A stretch of 64,000 bases of DNA from Ottelia alismoides (taxonomy: Eukaryota > Streptophyta > Magnoliopsida > Alismatales > Hydrocharitaceae): positions 62,001 through 126,000 of the forward strand of contig JAZKJV010009632.1 in NCBI GenBank assembly GCA_037367405.1, given 5' to 3'. Under the pieces are notes generated by a model. The model searched no databases. It was not told the origin of the DNA and saw only the letters and a list, made by a program, of their open reading frames with translations. Position 1 is the first letter of the stretch. Each line of letters opens with the position of its first letter. Of the stretch, positions 24,480 through 37,300 are shown piece by piece. The position numbers and the translations under genes are program-made.

Positions 24480-24796
24480 TGATATCACTTGTGGACTCCC
24501 GTCTGCAGCCTTAAGTTGAGTCTTCAAAGACAGACAATCCTTCTACCAATGGCCAACCTGATTACAGTGCCATCAGGGTTTATTCTTTGCCTTTTTTTGG
24601 ATCTTGCCCTTTGTCTTCATTTTATTGTTATTAGAACCCTTGCCCTTCTTATCCTTGCCCTTCGAGGTCATGAAATTGACCTTAGCTTGAATATCAGCAG
24701 GTTGCACAGGTTTTTGTTTCCTGTGTTCCTCTTATATGGCAATTGCCACCATCAAGTCATCCATAGAAATTTTTCCCTTCCTGTGTTTGAGGGTCT
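24480..24796 (-). pseudogene. copia 1 gag, C-terminal part including broken zinc knuckle
   Basis: This is the gag part left of the nested element. The frame reaching the insertion site at 24796 continues in frame on the other side at 37912 once the insert and one target-site copy are disregarded. Near 24545-24590 a CCHC-type knuckle is recognisable (W-H-C-N-Q-V-G-H-W, then K-D-C), but its first Cys codon has become TGA and a TAG follows the Trp. Gag normally packages the element RNA in virus-like particles; this one cannot make a full product. Confidence 0.75.
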
Positions 24797-27700
24797 GATG
24801 AATCCACGTTTCATCATCTTTATTCTATCATTTTGGCCTAAACAAAACCTAGTAAATACGTGTAAATAGGCTTAATTCATACATTTTAGCATTCATGCAT
24901 ATGTGTGTAAATATTGTATAAAATGCGGTTTTTAGTGTCAAAATTATAGAATAAAGAAAAGAAAAGAAAAAGAATAAAATATTGTAAATATTTTATGACC
25001 CGAAACCCCGAGACCCAGGCATCTTGATGAATAGGTCGACAAGGAATAAAGTAGGGGGAGATAAGGTCAAAAACACAGTCCAAATACCTATAATTAGTAA
25101 TTCATTCTTTATTCATTTTGGGACCTATTTTTGGTTCCACTTTTTATACATCAAATAAAGAAACTTTGAACATGAAAGTTGTAGATAATTTTATAAAGAA
25201 AAATACAAAATTGATTTCACAGAAAAATAATGTACAGATAAAAAGTTATGGTCTGAATAAAAATCCAGAATCCCAACTTCCCAGACCCGTATCTCACAAA
25301 CGACAACTCCAAATGCATCAAACTCACCTTTAATTGTATATAGAAGAAAATAAGCTATTTAATGGCGGTGGTTTCGCATTTGGCGGAGCTACGGTTTGGA
25401 AGTTGAGTTTTGGACCCCCGTTGTATAGCTATACTGATTAAAATATTCAATTTATTCTTTATTAATTATTTATTCATTTTTATATTTTTATAATGTGGTA
25501 AATAATACTTATAATAATAATGTACATTAAAATAAGAATAAAAACCTAAATAAAAACAAAAATAAAATACTTAAAAATAAAATACATAGATACATTACCT
25601 GTACATATACCTATACAAAACATATTTGTATTTTAGTAATTATGCAAAACATATCAGAAAAATAAAATAAAAATATAATTATGTGTATAAAAGTATGTTA
25701 TAATTATATAAATTAATAATACAAAATAAATAAATTAGATACATACAATAAAAATAAAAGAACACAATGTATAGAAGAATATACCTATAAAGGGTATAAT
25801 AGGCAACTTGTAAAAATATACCTCTAAAAAATAAATAGAAATCATAATAAAATAATTTATAAAATAATAAACATTTTTTATTTTGTAACCATAATTTAAT
25901 AAATTGATTTGCTATTTTTAATTGAATTTACAAATGTTTTTTTCCAGGGATTTTTCTGGTTGGTCCACGTGGACCAACCAGGTGGAAGTTGACCCGCTGG
26001 TCAACTCCCTGGTCTGCACCTGCAACCTGTCAGATGCGTTTTTTAGCCAATTTCTCCTATTTTTCTAGGCCGCATCGTTCACATTTTGACCTTGGTCCCT
26101 TCTTCACTTTTTCTCCCCATATAACCACCATACACGCCCAGCCATCATCTTGAATATTGGAGCACGGGTGTAGCCTATTTTCTTCGTTCTTTGGGCCATG
26201 TTGACCAGCTCTCTGACATGCCCCCTGCACTGTGTCAGATATTGGTTTTTTGACGTTTTCTCTGAATTTTGGAGAGCGCGTCTTTCACCATTTGACATTG
26301 CAACCTTCATGACTTTTGTAGACCTACTATCAAGGATACACGCCCAGGGTATATCTCGGCCGTTGGACTCGCGATTCACCCGATATTCTTCGATCTTCAT
26401 GCCTCCAGAGCCACATCTTCAAAAACGACCCTTCTCCTCCATTTCGAGTTTGAACTCCTTTTTCCCCCTTCTTCCTCCCTTCTTTCATGTGTTGAGGTTA
26501 GAGGAAGGTGACAGCAACCTCACCTCGCCGTTAGGAGGAGAGGAGGAGCGGTGCGGAGGCGTCTCCACCCATCTCCGGCCAAGCTTGGCCGTGAGGTACC
26601 CAATCTCGTGGCTACCGCCATTCGAGGTCGTTTCTCCCTGTTTTTACTTGCTTAATACGTAGCTGTAGTCCTTAGCTTTGTTTTCACGTTATTAGCTTCG
26701 CATTAAATCAACTAGTTAGCTTCGATCTCACCATCAAACACCTTGCCGGAGCTCTTGAGCTCCGGCTACCATTTTCGCCACTCCACGCCACCATCACCCC
26801 TTTTTGCTGGCCCTGGAACCTTTTACTGCTGCTTGTGCTTTGATTGCAGGTCCAGGTGCAAAAGACCCCCTCCTGGGATCGATTTTTGTTTGAGGACGAA
26901 CCACTTGGAGCACCCCTCCCTCCTTCAAGTTGCGGCGGACCTCCGGCCTCTTCTAGGCCATTTTGCGGCCGCCTATCAGTTTTGGGCTGTTCCTGGAGGT
27001 TCGTGGAACCATCATAGGGGCGTTCGAAGCATCGTGCGTGGAGATTTTGGAGCTCCGAGTTCATCCCGACCGAGTTCGTCGGTCGTTCTTCCTCCACGCC
27101 TCCGCAGCCGTCGATCGCCTTGGGCGTGGGTATTTTGTGCCATTTCCCCCGCCATTTTGTGTAATGTTGATTTAGGACTCAAAGCATTCATCTGCAGTTG
27201 TGTACTTATGTATAATTTGCATATTGGCCCTTGAACGTTGTTCTATTTACATTCATACCCTTGTTAGGCCTTGTATTTTTTGTGTGCTTTCCCTATTTAT
27301 TTCATGCATTTAGAAAATTCGAAAAAATTTCAAAAAATAGATTTAAGCTCCTGTTGCATTGTAGATTTACGCCATATTTTTATTTTTCATTTTCATTGCA
27401 TTTTATTATTTATAAAAATTCAAAAACACTCATTTTCAGCACTGTTTGCGTCATAAAATACCAAAAAAATATAAAAACACATCAGAAAATTCCCAAAAAA
27501 ATATATTTTTCTTATCTTATTGTGTTCTAACGCCAGTCCAAAATTCATTAAGAAATACAAAACAAAACTCCTAAAAATTAGAAAAACCCAAAAACCTTCC
27601 TAAAAATCTAAAAAATCCTAGAAAAATCCTAAAAATATAAACTCAGTTCCTGTAGTTTCTCTATTTTATTCTCTTTTATGGAAAATTAATTTGAGGAATT

Positions 27701-28350
27701 TTTGACACTGTTTACTATTTTTCATCCTCAATTTAATTTCGGCCAGCAACTTTTATTCACTGTTTTCTTTATTTAGCTCTTTAAAAACACCAAAAACATT
27801 TTAAAAATTACCCAAAAATCACAAAAATAGTAAAAAATCCTAAAAATATCAAAAACATTTCATTTCTGATTTTTTGGTTATTTTTGCATATTTTTATAAA
27901 TACTTTAGCTTGTCTTTTATTACATTGTCCTTATTTTCTAATATTGAAAAAGAAAATAAAAAATATATATAATCTAAAAAGAAAATATAAAATTAGAAAT
28001 TATAAAATCAAAATACAAAAATACAAAATTAAAAATTAAATAAAAATATAGAATTAAAAACCCACAAAAAATAGCATAAGTAGACACTTGATCACATACA
28101 CACACATTTTGAGCATTTTTGCCCCGATCTAGCCTTTCTGCTCCCTGTGTTTGACCTCTACATATACTTGTACTATACACATCTTTGTTGTAGAGTTATA
28201 ATAAATTTTAACTCCGCACATTTACTTTCATTGCTTGATATATTTGTCGTGGGTTAATTGTTGTTTGAATCGGGATTTTCGAGCGGTCACCGCATCGACC
28301 GCGGTTTCGCCTTGTGAAACCGTACGACCCTTCGATTTCTTTGTTCAACA
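24797..28350 (+). repeat. 5' LTR of the long-LTR element
   Basis: It starts at TGATGAA, itself an inverted pair with TTCATCA six bases later, and ends ttcaaca before the primer-binding site. For roughly its first 3.45 kb it is almost identical to 34346-37800 (a percent or two of differences by eye). The last 100 bp or so are strongly different between the two LTRs. GC-rich blocks at 26100-27200 carry ORFs (26198-26662, 26743-27234) without recognisable domains; they are repeated in the 3' LTR and I regard them as LTR sequence. Confidence 0.9.
25956..26005 (+). promoter_or_regulatory. G-box palindrome and inverted W-box pair in LTR
   Basis: Positions 25956-25981 form a perfect 26-bp palindrome centred on CACGTG, the G-box core bound by bZIP/bHLH factors. 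Directly after it GTTGACC (25988-25994) and GGTCAAC (25999-26005) form an inverted pair of W-box cores (TTGACC, bound by WRKY factors). Both features recur in the 3' LTR at 35505-35554. The W-box pair persists in the divergent solo LTR at 58324-58340. A role in stress-responsive transcription is an inference. Confidence 0.55.
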
Positions 28351-28352
28351 AA

Positions 28353-28370
28353 TAGCGCCGTTGCCGGGGA
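28353..28370 (+). other. primer-binding site, tRNA-Asp type
   Basis: The sequence tagcgccgttgccgggga starts two bases after the 5' LTR. It fits the TGGCGCCGTTGCCGGGGA-type primer site common in Athila/Tat elements, complementary to the 3' end of a tRNA-Asp, with one mismatch at the second base. Confidence 0.75.
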
Positions 28371-29730
28371 GCAACAGCGCGTAGTTCGGGTCTTGTTTGT
28401 GTTTGTGATTTATTGTCTATTTCGCAGCTTTCATTTTTTGCTATTTTATTTTCTCTATTTTTGATATATCTATTGAGCTGTCTAACCTTCTCTTTTGTTG
28501 ACTTTGTGCGAGGAACCGCGGATCGAGGGAGGCTCTCCACCCTAGGCACCTACGCACCCACGTGAAGCCGGCTTAGCCAGCCGAGCACCGAGGAGACGAA
28601 GAGAGAATTTTGAAGAATGTGCTCCACTTTAGTTGCATTTTCTTTTTGTAGTATTTATTTTTGTCATTTAAGTGAGTGAGAGACTTAATTGTAATAATAC
28701 AGGTACCCCCGGACTTGGACTCTTTCGAGCCTAATTTCCAGGTGATTGTTCACTTGGGGGCTCACCGCGGTTTTGTTGGTTTTTCTTCGCATTTTTTATT
28801 TTGTTTTCCGGTTTTATTTTTCATTTCTTTTGTGTGATTGAGCCCTTAGCTTTTAGGATTGCTTGCGATAGATTAGGTCCAAACACATTAATCACCCTTG
28901 CATGTGCCTATAGTTTCGTTTGGACTTAGTCAAAATTTTAAACAGTTGATCATCACCTTCAATCCGTCGCGCCGCGAGCTCTCCCCGCAAAGCGCTTTCT
29001 CCTACCCTCAATTTGTTGAGCAGAGGAGGGGTGAGCCTAGACCGGACTCTAGGGTTGAGGTTTGGTGGTCAACTTGTGGTTCTTCCCGCTAATAGCAGTT
29101 TCTAAACTTAGGGCGATTTCATCGGCTTTTGCATTTGCATATAGATAAGTTTCAATTCTGCTGAGCATCCTAGCATGTAGAGTGCTGGAGGCAAGGTGAG
29201 CATTTCTCTTTAGCATGCATCATTGATTTGACGCTTGCATTGCTTTTCCGACTCTACCTCTGATTTTGCCAACCTAGGATCTTAAAGGAATTGACTCCTC
29301 GTTAGGCTCGTGCATTAGTTATTAAAAATCCAAAAAAAGTGATAAATCAAATAAAATTGGGACTGCTAATTTTACTTGACCCTAAAACCGATCAAAAAGA
29401 AACATCTTGTATTGGGGCGAGTAATCCCCTCATTGTCTTCGTTTTACATTGCTCACGCACACACTAAGGATTAGTGCCCAAATCCCATTCAGCCCCCTAA
29501 GTGTGTGTGAAATTCTTTGACTTCTCACCTAACTCTAAAATAGACAAGATTAAAAGACCGCATTTTACGGTCTCTACCGAGTTGAGTAGGTGAATTGAGG
29601 GTTTGATTTATTTCATTTTTGTCTGTGATTGTTTGTGTGTCCTAGATCATCCCCGCGCATTTGCGCCTTCTTCTCCACTCTCTTGACTTGACCGTCGTGC
29701 TCTCCCGATCATTTTCCTTTTGTTTTCGAG
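28371..29730 (+). other. 5' leader of the long-LTR element
   Basis: Non-coding region between the primer site and the first plausible start. Only short ORFs are present (28898-29092 plus, 28208-28549 minus), without motifs. It probably includes packaging signals, but none can be pointed to. Confidence 0.5.
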
Positions 29731-30407
29731 ATGGCCAACTGGAGCGTATTTTATCCGGATTTTGCGGATCATTCGCTCACTCCAGTTGGTCCACCTCCTT
29801 TTTTCCAGGAGGACTTTGCTCCTGACTTTTGTACATATCCGCCTCAGCCACAGTATCAGACCTCGGATTTCTACCCACACCCACCTCCACCTGTATATTA
29901 TCCTCCTCCACCTTCACATCCACCCGAGACTGAGCTGCTGGAGTCACCTTTCATGGAGTCCACCCTTGGCACTTGACCCAGATGATGGATCATATGAGAC
30001 AGAGGATTGACACCCTCACTAGTACCAATAAGAGCGACCATGATATTCCACCATTTGATGACATGGGTTCACTCGAGGATTTCCATGAGAGCTTGCAATC
30101 ACCAAAATTACAAAAAAATGAGAAAAATTTAAAAATACAAAAAGAGTTCGGGAGACGCATGATCGAGCCAGACTGTGAGGAGAGGTACCACTTGCCAGAT
30201 CCTTTGACCACACATTCATTCACACCCCGTCCCACCTTTGACCCTGAGGATGCCGCTGTACAGACTGCTCTTGGCATACCTCGTGTATATGATGATTCCG
30301 ACTCCCTCCCTTGTATGGAGGAAGTCCAAAAATTCAAAAAAATGCTATCTGAACCCGAAGTGGTGGCTACTATTCATGAGATCATCCGTGCCCCACTTCA
30401 GTAGGCC
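29731..30407 (+). pseudogene. N-terminal gag-like part of the long-LTR element ORF (frame broken)
   Basis: A start at 29731 (MANWSVFYPDF) opens a Pro/Tyr-rich segment of 81 codons (PHPPPPVYYPPPP) that ends at TGA 29974-29976. The reading continues in another frame (TQMMDHMRQRIDTLTS, a possible short coiled coil) to a TAG at 30405-30407. The latter is in frame with the protease ORF directly downstream, so an ancestral single ORF from about 29731 to 31655 has probably suffered one frameshift and one stop. No CCHC knuckle or recognisable capsid core is visible, so the gag function is inferred from position only. Confidence 0.5.
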
Positions 30408-31658
30408 ATGACCCATATGTCTGCTCCTCTTCCCAAAAAGAGAAAGCGGAGGAGCAGATCTGAGCGTCATATCTTGACCATGGCCACTGCCCACGCCATC
30501 ACACACCGCCCCATTCCTAAGAAGAGGAACACTGCCACACCTTTCATTAGCTGCACCATCTCTGACCACACATGTGATCACACTCTCCTAGACGGCGGTG
30601 CATCGATCAGTATCATACCCTTCTCGCTGGTACAGTCTCTTCACTTAGGGCCTCTCAAGAAGACCAGGATGATAGTTCAATTTGCTGATGGATCTATCAA
30701 GAGGCCGAAGGGTATCCTTGAGAACACCGTCATTTCTATTCAGGGCACGAGCCACAATGTTGATTTTGTCGTGTTGCCCATGGAGAACTCCACAGGGGAG
30801 CCATCTCCAATCATCCTGGGACGCCCATTCCTCGCCTCTGCGAGGGTCGTTATTGATTATGGATCAGGAGAGATTCGCTTCCGTCCTGCTGACGAGGGCG
30901 AAGCAGTGATCACCGCACCCACTGCTGACCAGAGACCTGCACCTGATGTGACTTCACCTATCTTGGCTGACCCCGAGGACTATGATCTATATGAGGATAT
31001 CAGAGAGACCTTCTTCATGACCGATGATGAGACCCGAGAATTCCTCTCCAAGGAGGAAAGCTCGGAAAGCATAGACCTTGGTGTTTCCGCTTCCTGTGAT
31101 TGGCGATGTGTTGATGACATCCGCGGGATTTACACGATTGACACCATTGAGCGGAGGGCAGACTTAGAGACTATACAGGACGACCATGTTTTGACTACTT
31201 CCACTGATAGGTCCGCTCCTGTCCATGTAGATACTGATGAGACTAAGGCCGAATTTAATTTAGTTGCTTTTCTTCAGAAATTCAGGCCTTTTGATGAGAA
31301 AGATGATCCGGTTGAGATTATTGAGGACGAAGAGAGTTCGACTACTTCCACCGATGAGTTCGTGCCTTTTGATTTTGACCTGGACGACACCTCGCAGGAC
31401 GACTCTGAGTACACTACTTCCGATGATGATGAGTTCGTCCCATTCCACTTTGATATCAGCGAGACTCCCAAGGCCGGACCTAGCCGTACTTCTTCCACTA
31501 CTCAGTCTGTGCCTTCACATCCTAGGGCCCCTGAGGACCTTCACTCTGTCGACCCTGATCGGATTCCGTCCACTGTAGACCCCGATGTCGACCTGCATCA
31601 CACCAGATCCATTCCTCAGCGGTCCCGCAAGAAGGTTCGCTTTCAACCTTCTTGATCT
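30408..31658 (+). CDS. retropepsin-like protease ORF with acidic repeated tail
   Basis: The ORF has 415 codons plus stop. Residues 10-40 are basic (KKRKRRSRSER, a possible nuclear-localisation or RNA-binding patch). Residues 56-150 form an aspartic protease domain of the retropepsin type used by Tat/Athila elements: TLLDGGASISIIP around the catalytic Asp, and IILGRPFLASARVVIDY at the end of the fold. From about residue 185 the protein is Asp/Glu-rich and contains three degenerate repeats beginning LTTSTDRSAPVHVD, STTSTDEFVPFDFD and YTTSDDDEFVPFHFD. The C-terminus is basic (RSRKKVRF). No polymerase domain follows. The frame is open upstream to the TAG at 30405, so the original start was probably farther 5'. 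The tail is of unknown function. Confidence 0.7.
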
Positions 31659-31747
31659 TATGTACATCCACTTCTGTTGTACATTCTCAGTTGTTCATCT
31701 CTGTCTCTCCCGTTTTTACTCGTCCACCCATCCTCGCGTCTGCCTTG

Positions 31748-32344
31748 CTTAGGACGTACTTTGTCCTAAGTATAGGGGGGTGGACGAGCCGAGTGCTCTT
31801 TCTTCGTTCCGTGTCATCACTCCTATTGTTGCCTATACTTAGGGCTTCTCCTACCCTAAGTATAGGGGGAGTGGTGTGTACATCCCCATGATCTATTTCA
31901 TCTCTTGATTTGTTTTCTTCTTTTCTTCTTTTCTTCTTTTCCTTGTCTATCTTCTTTATCTATCAAAAAGGTGCCGCCCTTTTTGTCAGTCTTCTATACT
32001 TAGGACGTACTTTGTCCTAAGTATAGGGGGGTGTGCACCCCGAGTTTCTCTATTTTTTCGATCCTCTCCATTGTCTCCTCTTCTTGTCTATACTTAGGGA
32101 TATCTTACCCTAAGTATAGGGGGAGACAATCTGAGTACGATCTGTTCATTCCCACCCTTGACCCTCCCTGCTTTGTGTACAGTCTGCTATACTTAGGATT
32201 ATTTGATCCTAAGTATAGGGGGGACGGTCAACTTCTCATTGATTCATTCATTTATTCTTTAGATTTTCCTATACTCAGTACGAGTTATGTCTTCTCTTTT
32301 CTCTCTGATCTATGAGGACATAGCTCAAGCTAAGTATAGGGGGG
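31748..32344 (+). repeat. array of six hairpins ending in polypurine-tract-like TATAGGGGG
   Basis: Units lie at 31748-31780, 31833-31870, 31994-32031, 32088-32124, 32187-32223 and, with a longer loop and decay, 32269-32344. Each consists of CTATACTTAGG (or a shortened form), a loop of about 10-15 bases, and CCTAAGTATAG followed directly by four to six G. The sequences between units are T/C-rich and unrelated. The element's own tract before the 3' LTR, gcaagtataggggga, carries the same AGTATAGGGGG word. Confidence 0.9.
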
Positions 32345-34293
32345 TCGTATATACTACGTATATACTTTAGCCATAACTCGTCTTTTCGTATTTTCTTAAT
32401 AAATATGGCTAATAATTCTTTAAAAATTCTTTAAAATTCATTAAAAATCCTTAATAAAAAGATGTGATTATTCCTCAAATTCTTTTTGTATTTACTGATT
32501 AATAAATCAGGTGAAAATGTTTTTTGCAAAATGTTTGAAAAATAGTTTGAAAATCTTTGTGAACATTTATCGAAAACTATTTTGAAAATATTTTGTTACA
32601 TGTTTTCAACCTTTGTAAAAATGTGTGTTTTGCAAAATTTCTTTTCTTTGTGTGAAATAAAAATGCTTGAAAAATGATTTGCAAATGGTTTGAAAAATGG
32701 TTGCAAAAATATTTGAAAAACCTATAGATACTGTTTTGAAAGCCTTTGCAAAATGATTTTCAAAATGTGTGTAAATGATTGCAAAAATGTTTGTAAAAAT
32801 TATTTTGGACTATAGTTTTCAAAAATTGTGTGTAAATTGTTTTCAAATAAGTTTTGAGGAATACTAACATCACACCAAAATCCACTATATATATGTATAA
32901 AATTGACCACTTACCCTTGTAAATCCTTAAAATCCACTTCTTGTATATATAAGAAGCACTCCCGTGTACATAGTTGTAACCTAGATGTTAGCCAAAACTT
33001 TTTGTTTTCAAAAATCCCAAAAACATTTGCAAAATTAAAATCCAAAAACATTTGAAAAATCTTTTTGAAAAAGACAAAAAATGCATCTGCATATGCATCA
33101 TCATCATCTTTACAAAAAAAAAATCCATAAAAAGTTCAAAATTCTTGAAAATTGCATCACAAAAATATTTTCTACATTGCACTGCATGGCATTCGTATTT
33201 TTCGGATTGAGTTTGATAGTTGAACAAGTCTAAGTAAAATCCGGAGATTGGAGCTTGATTGGACCTTATAATCTACCTAATAAACAGGAACCTTATAGGA
33301 ACTGGGTTTGAGGTACTTCAGGTCTAGTTGACTTAATTCTTTGAGGACCACGGGACTTGGTTCAATGGATTCTTGACTGACTAAGTAGAGTATTTCGGAG
33401 CACACGCACGACTCTTGTTGATAATGACCTAACTTGGACACCTGCACCTTTCACATGGCTCAACTCAGTTGGAGTGGTGAGGGGATTGGATTTGCCGGTA
33501 TGAGACGCACACAAGTGGAAACACTTGTCCTCCTCTAGGGAGGGAAGTGCACCCCAACCCGTCCAGTGATTAGGAAGTCTAAAGACAGGAGGCTGTGGGT
33601 TGCGATAAAGCTTCAAAAGAGGGATAGTCTACTAGCTCAAGAGAAAAAACTCCTTATGTAAATGCTGCTGTGAATAGTATTTCAAAAAAAAAGAAGAAAA
33701 AAAGTTCAGGCATGTACAAAAATAAAAAGCCTGCAAAGTATGTACATATGTTGTAAAGTCAATAAGCAAGCTTGAGTTCCAACGTCATATCATGTGAGCC
33801 TGCAGCTGGATGACTTGACTACACTGGTCTTGCATCCTCGGATAGGTAGCTACACTGGCTACCGTCCATTCTTCTCTTCACGCCCTCCTCTTGAGCTGGT
33901 TGCCACTTGAACTTAGAAGGGAATACCCTGCTCTTCGAGGATGGAGTTACCGGATTGGGGAATCATTGGGTTGTCGTACTGGAGAAGTCAGTCTCTTTGT
34001 TATTCTAGTTGGGGAGAAGCTACCATCACTTACACTGTACAAGTCAGATTCATAGTCATAAGAGTTTGCGTATGAGTTGAAGTATTTCTGACCTGACTAT
34101 TGAGGAGACTTGGGCAGAGTTTCGGGATTCTCAAGGACTGTTGAATGTCAAACACGGTTCTCACTAAGGTTCCGCCCGCACTAAAATTCCAAAGGTCCGA
34201 CTTAAGCTCCAAACTTTGATTTTGTGAAGACAAGTTTGATAGTTAAACTTAATCCATCTTTCTTCTTTTTCTTTTCTTTGTTTTTCTTTTCTG

Positions 34294-34345
34294 CACTTAT
34301 TGCATAAGTGTTTGCTAGGGACTAGCAAAGGCAAGTATAGGGGGA
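34294..34345 (+). other. two hairpins and polypurine tract before the 3' LTR
   Basis: CACTTAT/ATAAGTG (34294-34310) and TTTGCTAG/CTAGCAAA (34311-34329) are perfect stems with three-base loops. They are followed by gcaagtataggggga (34331-34345), which abuts the TGATGAATCC start of the 3' LTR and therefore fits as the plus-strand primer. Confidence 0.75.
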
Positions 34346-37300
34346 TGATGAATCCACGTTTCATCATCTTTATTCTATCATTTTGGCCTAAAAAAACTAG
34401 TAAATACGTGTAAATAGGCTTAATTCATACATTTTAGCATTCATGCATATGTGTGTAAATATTGTATAAAATGCGGTTTTTAGTGCCAAAATTATAGAAT
34501 AAAGAAAAGAAAAGAAAAAGAATAAAATATTGTAAATATTTTATGACCCGAAATCCCGAGACCTTGGCATCTTGATGAATAGGTCGACAAGGAATAAAGT
34601 AGGGGGAGATAAGGTCAAAAACACAGTCCAAATACCTATAATTCGTAATTCATTCTTTATTCATTTTGGGACCTATTTTTGGTTCCACTTTTTATACATC
34701 AAATAAAGAAACTTTGAACATGAAAGTTGTAGATAATTTTAAAAAGAAAAATACAAAATTGATTTCACAGAAAAATAATGTACAGATAAAAAGTTATGGT
34801 CTGAATAAAAATCCAGAATCCCAACTTCCCAGACCCGTATCTCACAAACGACAACTCCAAATGCATCAGACTCACCTTTAATTGTATATAGAACAAAATA
34901 AGCTATTTAATGGCGGTGGTTTCGCATTTGGCGGAGCTACGGTTTGGAAGTTGAGTTTTGGACCCCCGTTGTATAGTTATACTGATTAAAATATTTAATT
35001 TATTCTTTATTAATTATTTATTCATTTTTATATTTTTATAATGTGGTAAATAATACTTATAATAATAATGTACATTAAAATAAGAATAAAAACCTAAATA
35101 AAAACAAAAATAAAATACTTAAAAATAAAATACATAGATACATTACCTGTACCTATACCTATACAAAACATATTTGTATTTTAGTAATTATGCAAAACAT
35201 ATCAGAAAAATAAAATAAAAATATAATTATGTGTATAAAAGTATGTTATAATTATATAAATTAATAATACAAAATAAATAAATTAGATACATACAATAAA
35301 AATAAAAGAACACAATGTATAGAAGAATATACCTATAAAGGGTATAATAGGCAAATTGTGAAAATATACCTCTAAAAAATAAATAAAAATCATAATAAAA
35401 TAATTTATAAAATAATAATCATTTTTTATTTTGTAACCATAATTTAATAAATTGATTTGCTATTTTTAATTGAATTTACAAATGTTTTTTTTCCAGGGAT
35501 TTTTCTGGTTGGTCCACGTGGACCAACCAGGTGGAAGTTGACCCGCTGGTCAACTCCCTGGTCTGCACCTGCAGCCTGTCAGATGCGTTTTTTAGCCAAT
35601 TTCTCCTATTTTTGTAGGCCGCATCGTTCACATTTTGACCTTGGTCCCTTCTTCACTTTTTCTCCCCATATAACCACCATACACGCCCAGCCATCATCTT
35701 GAATATTGGAGCACGGGTGTAGCCTATTTTCTTCGTTCTTTGGGCCATGTTGACCAGCTCTCTGACATGCCCCCTGCACTGTGTCAGATATTGGTTTTTT
35801 GACGTTTTCTCTGAATTTTGGAGAGCGCGTCTTTCACCATTTGACATTGCAACCTTCATGACTTTTGTAGACCTACTATCAAGGATACACGCCCAGGGTA
35901 TATCTCGGCTGTTGGACTCGCGATTCACCCGATATTCTTCGATCTTCATGCCTCCAGAGCCACATCTTCAAAAACGACCCTTCTCCTCCATTTCGAGTTT
36001 GAACTCCTTTTTCCCCCTTCTTCCTCCCTTCTTTCATGTGCTGAGGTTAGAGGAAGGTGACAGCAACCTCACCTCGCCGTTAGGAGGAGAGGAGGAGCGG
36101 TGCGGAGGCGTCTCCACCCATCTCCGGCCAAGCTTGGCCGTGAGGTACCCAATCTCGTGGCTACCGCCATTCGTGGTCGTTTCTCCCTGTTTTTACTTGC
36201 TTAATACGTAGCTGTAGTCCTTAGCTTTGTTTTCACGTAATTAGCTTCGCATTAAATCAACTAGTTAGCTTCGATCTCACCATCAAACACCTTACCGGAG
36301 CTCTTGAGCTCCGGCCACCATTTTCGCCACTCCACGCCACCATCACCCCTTTTTGCTGGCCCTGGGACCTTTTACTGCTGCTTGTGCTTTGATTGCAGGT
36401 CCAGGTGCAAAAGACCCCCTCCTGGGGTCGATTTTTGTTTGAGGACGAACCACTTGGAGCACCCCTCCCTCCTTCAAGTTGCGGCGGACCTCCGGCCTCT
36501 TCTAGGCCATTTTGCGGCCGCCTATCAGTTTTGGGCTGTTCCTGGAGATTCGTGGAACCATCAGAGGGGCGTTCGAAGCATCGTGCGTGGAGATTTTGGA
36601 GCTCCGAGTTCATCCCGACCGAGTTCGTCGGTCGTTCTTCCTCCACGCCTCCGCAGCCGTCGATCGCCTCGGGCGTGGGTATTTTGTGCCATTTCCCCCG
36701 CCATTTTGTGTAATGTTGATTTAGGACTCAAAGCATTCATCTGCAGTTGTGTACTTATGTATAATTTGCATATTGGCCCTTGAACGTTGCTCTATTTACA
36801 TTCATACCCTTGTTAGGCCTTGTATTTTTTGTGTGCTTTCCCTATTTATTTCATGCATCTAGAAAATTCAAAAAAATCTCAAAAAATAGATTTAAGCTCC
36901 TGTTGCATTGTAGATTCACGCCATATTTTTATTTTTCATTTTCATTGCATTTTATCATTTATAAAAATTCAAAAACACTCATTTTCAGCACTGTTTGCGT
37001 CATAAAATACGAAAAAATATAAAAACACATCAGAAAATTCCCAAAAAAAATATATTTTGCTTATCTTATTGTGTTCTAACTCCAGTCCAAAATTCATTAA
37101 AAAATACAAAACAAAACTCCTAAAAATTAAAAAAGCCCAAAAACCTTCCTAAAAATCTGAAAAATCCTAGAAAAATCCTAAAAATATAAACTCAGTTCCT
37201 GTAGTTTCTCTATTTTATTCTCTTTTATGGAAAATTAATTTGAGGAATTTTTGACACTGTTTACTATTTTTCATCCTCAATTTAATTTCGGCCAGCAACT

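Larger units (their letters stand above)
31659..34345 (+). other. 3' non-coding region of the long-LTR element
   Basis: No domain is found in 2.7 kb where polymerase genes would lie in an autonomous relative. It contains the hairpin array (31748-32344), a stretch of tttgaaaa and tttgcaaaat words (32500-32860), their approximate complements (32990-33170), and two further hairpins just before the 3' LTR. Short ORFs in 33362-34367 minus show no motif. Confidence 0.65.

Noticed and set aside
26198..27234. ORFs of 154 and 163 codons in the 5' LTR, repeated in the 3' LTR
   Set aside because: They are conserved between LTRs only because the LTRs are nearly identical. No domain is seen, and the corresponding part of the diverged solo LTR does not keep the same frames.
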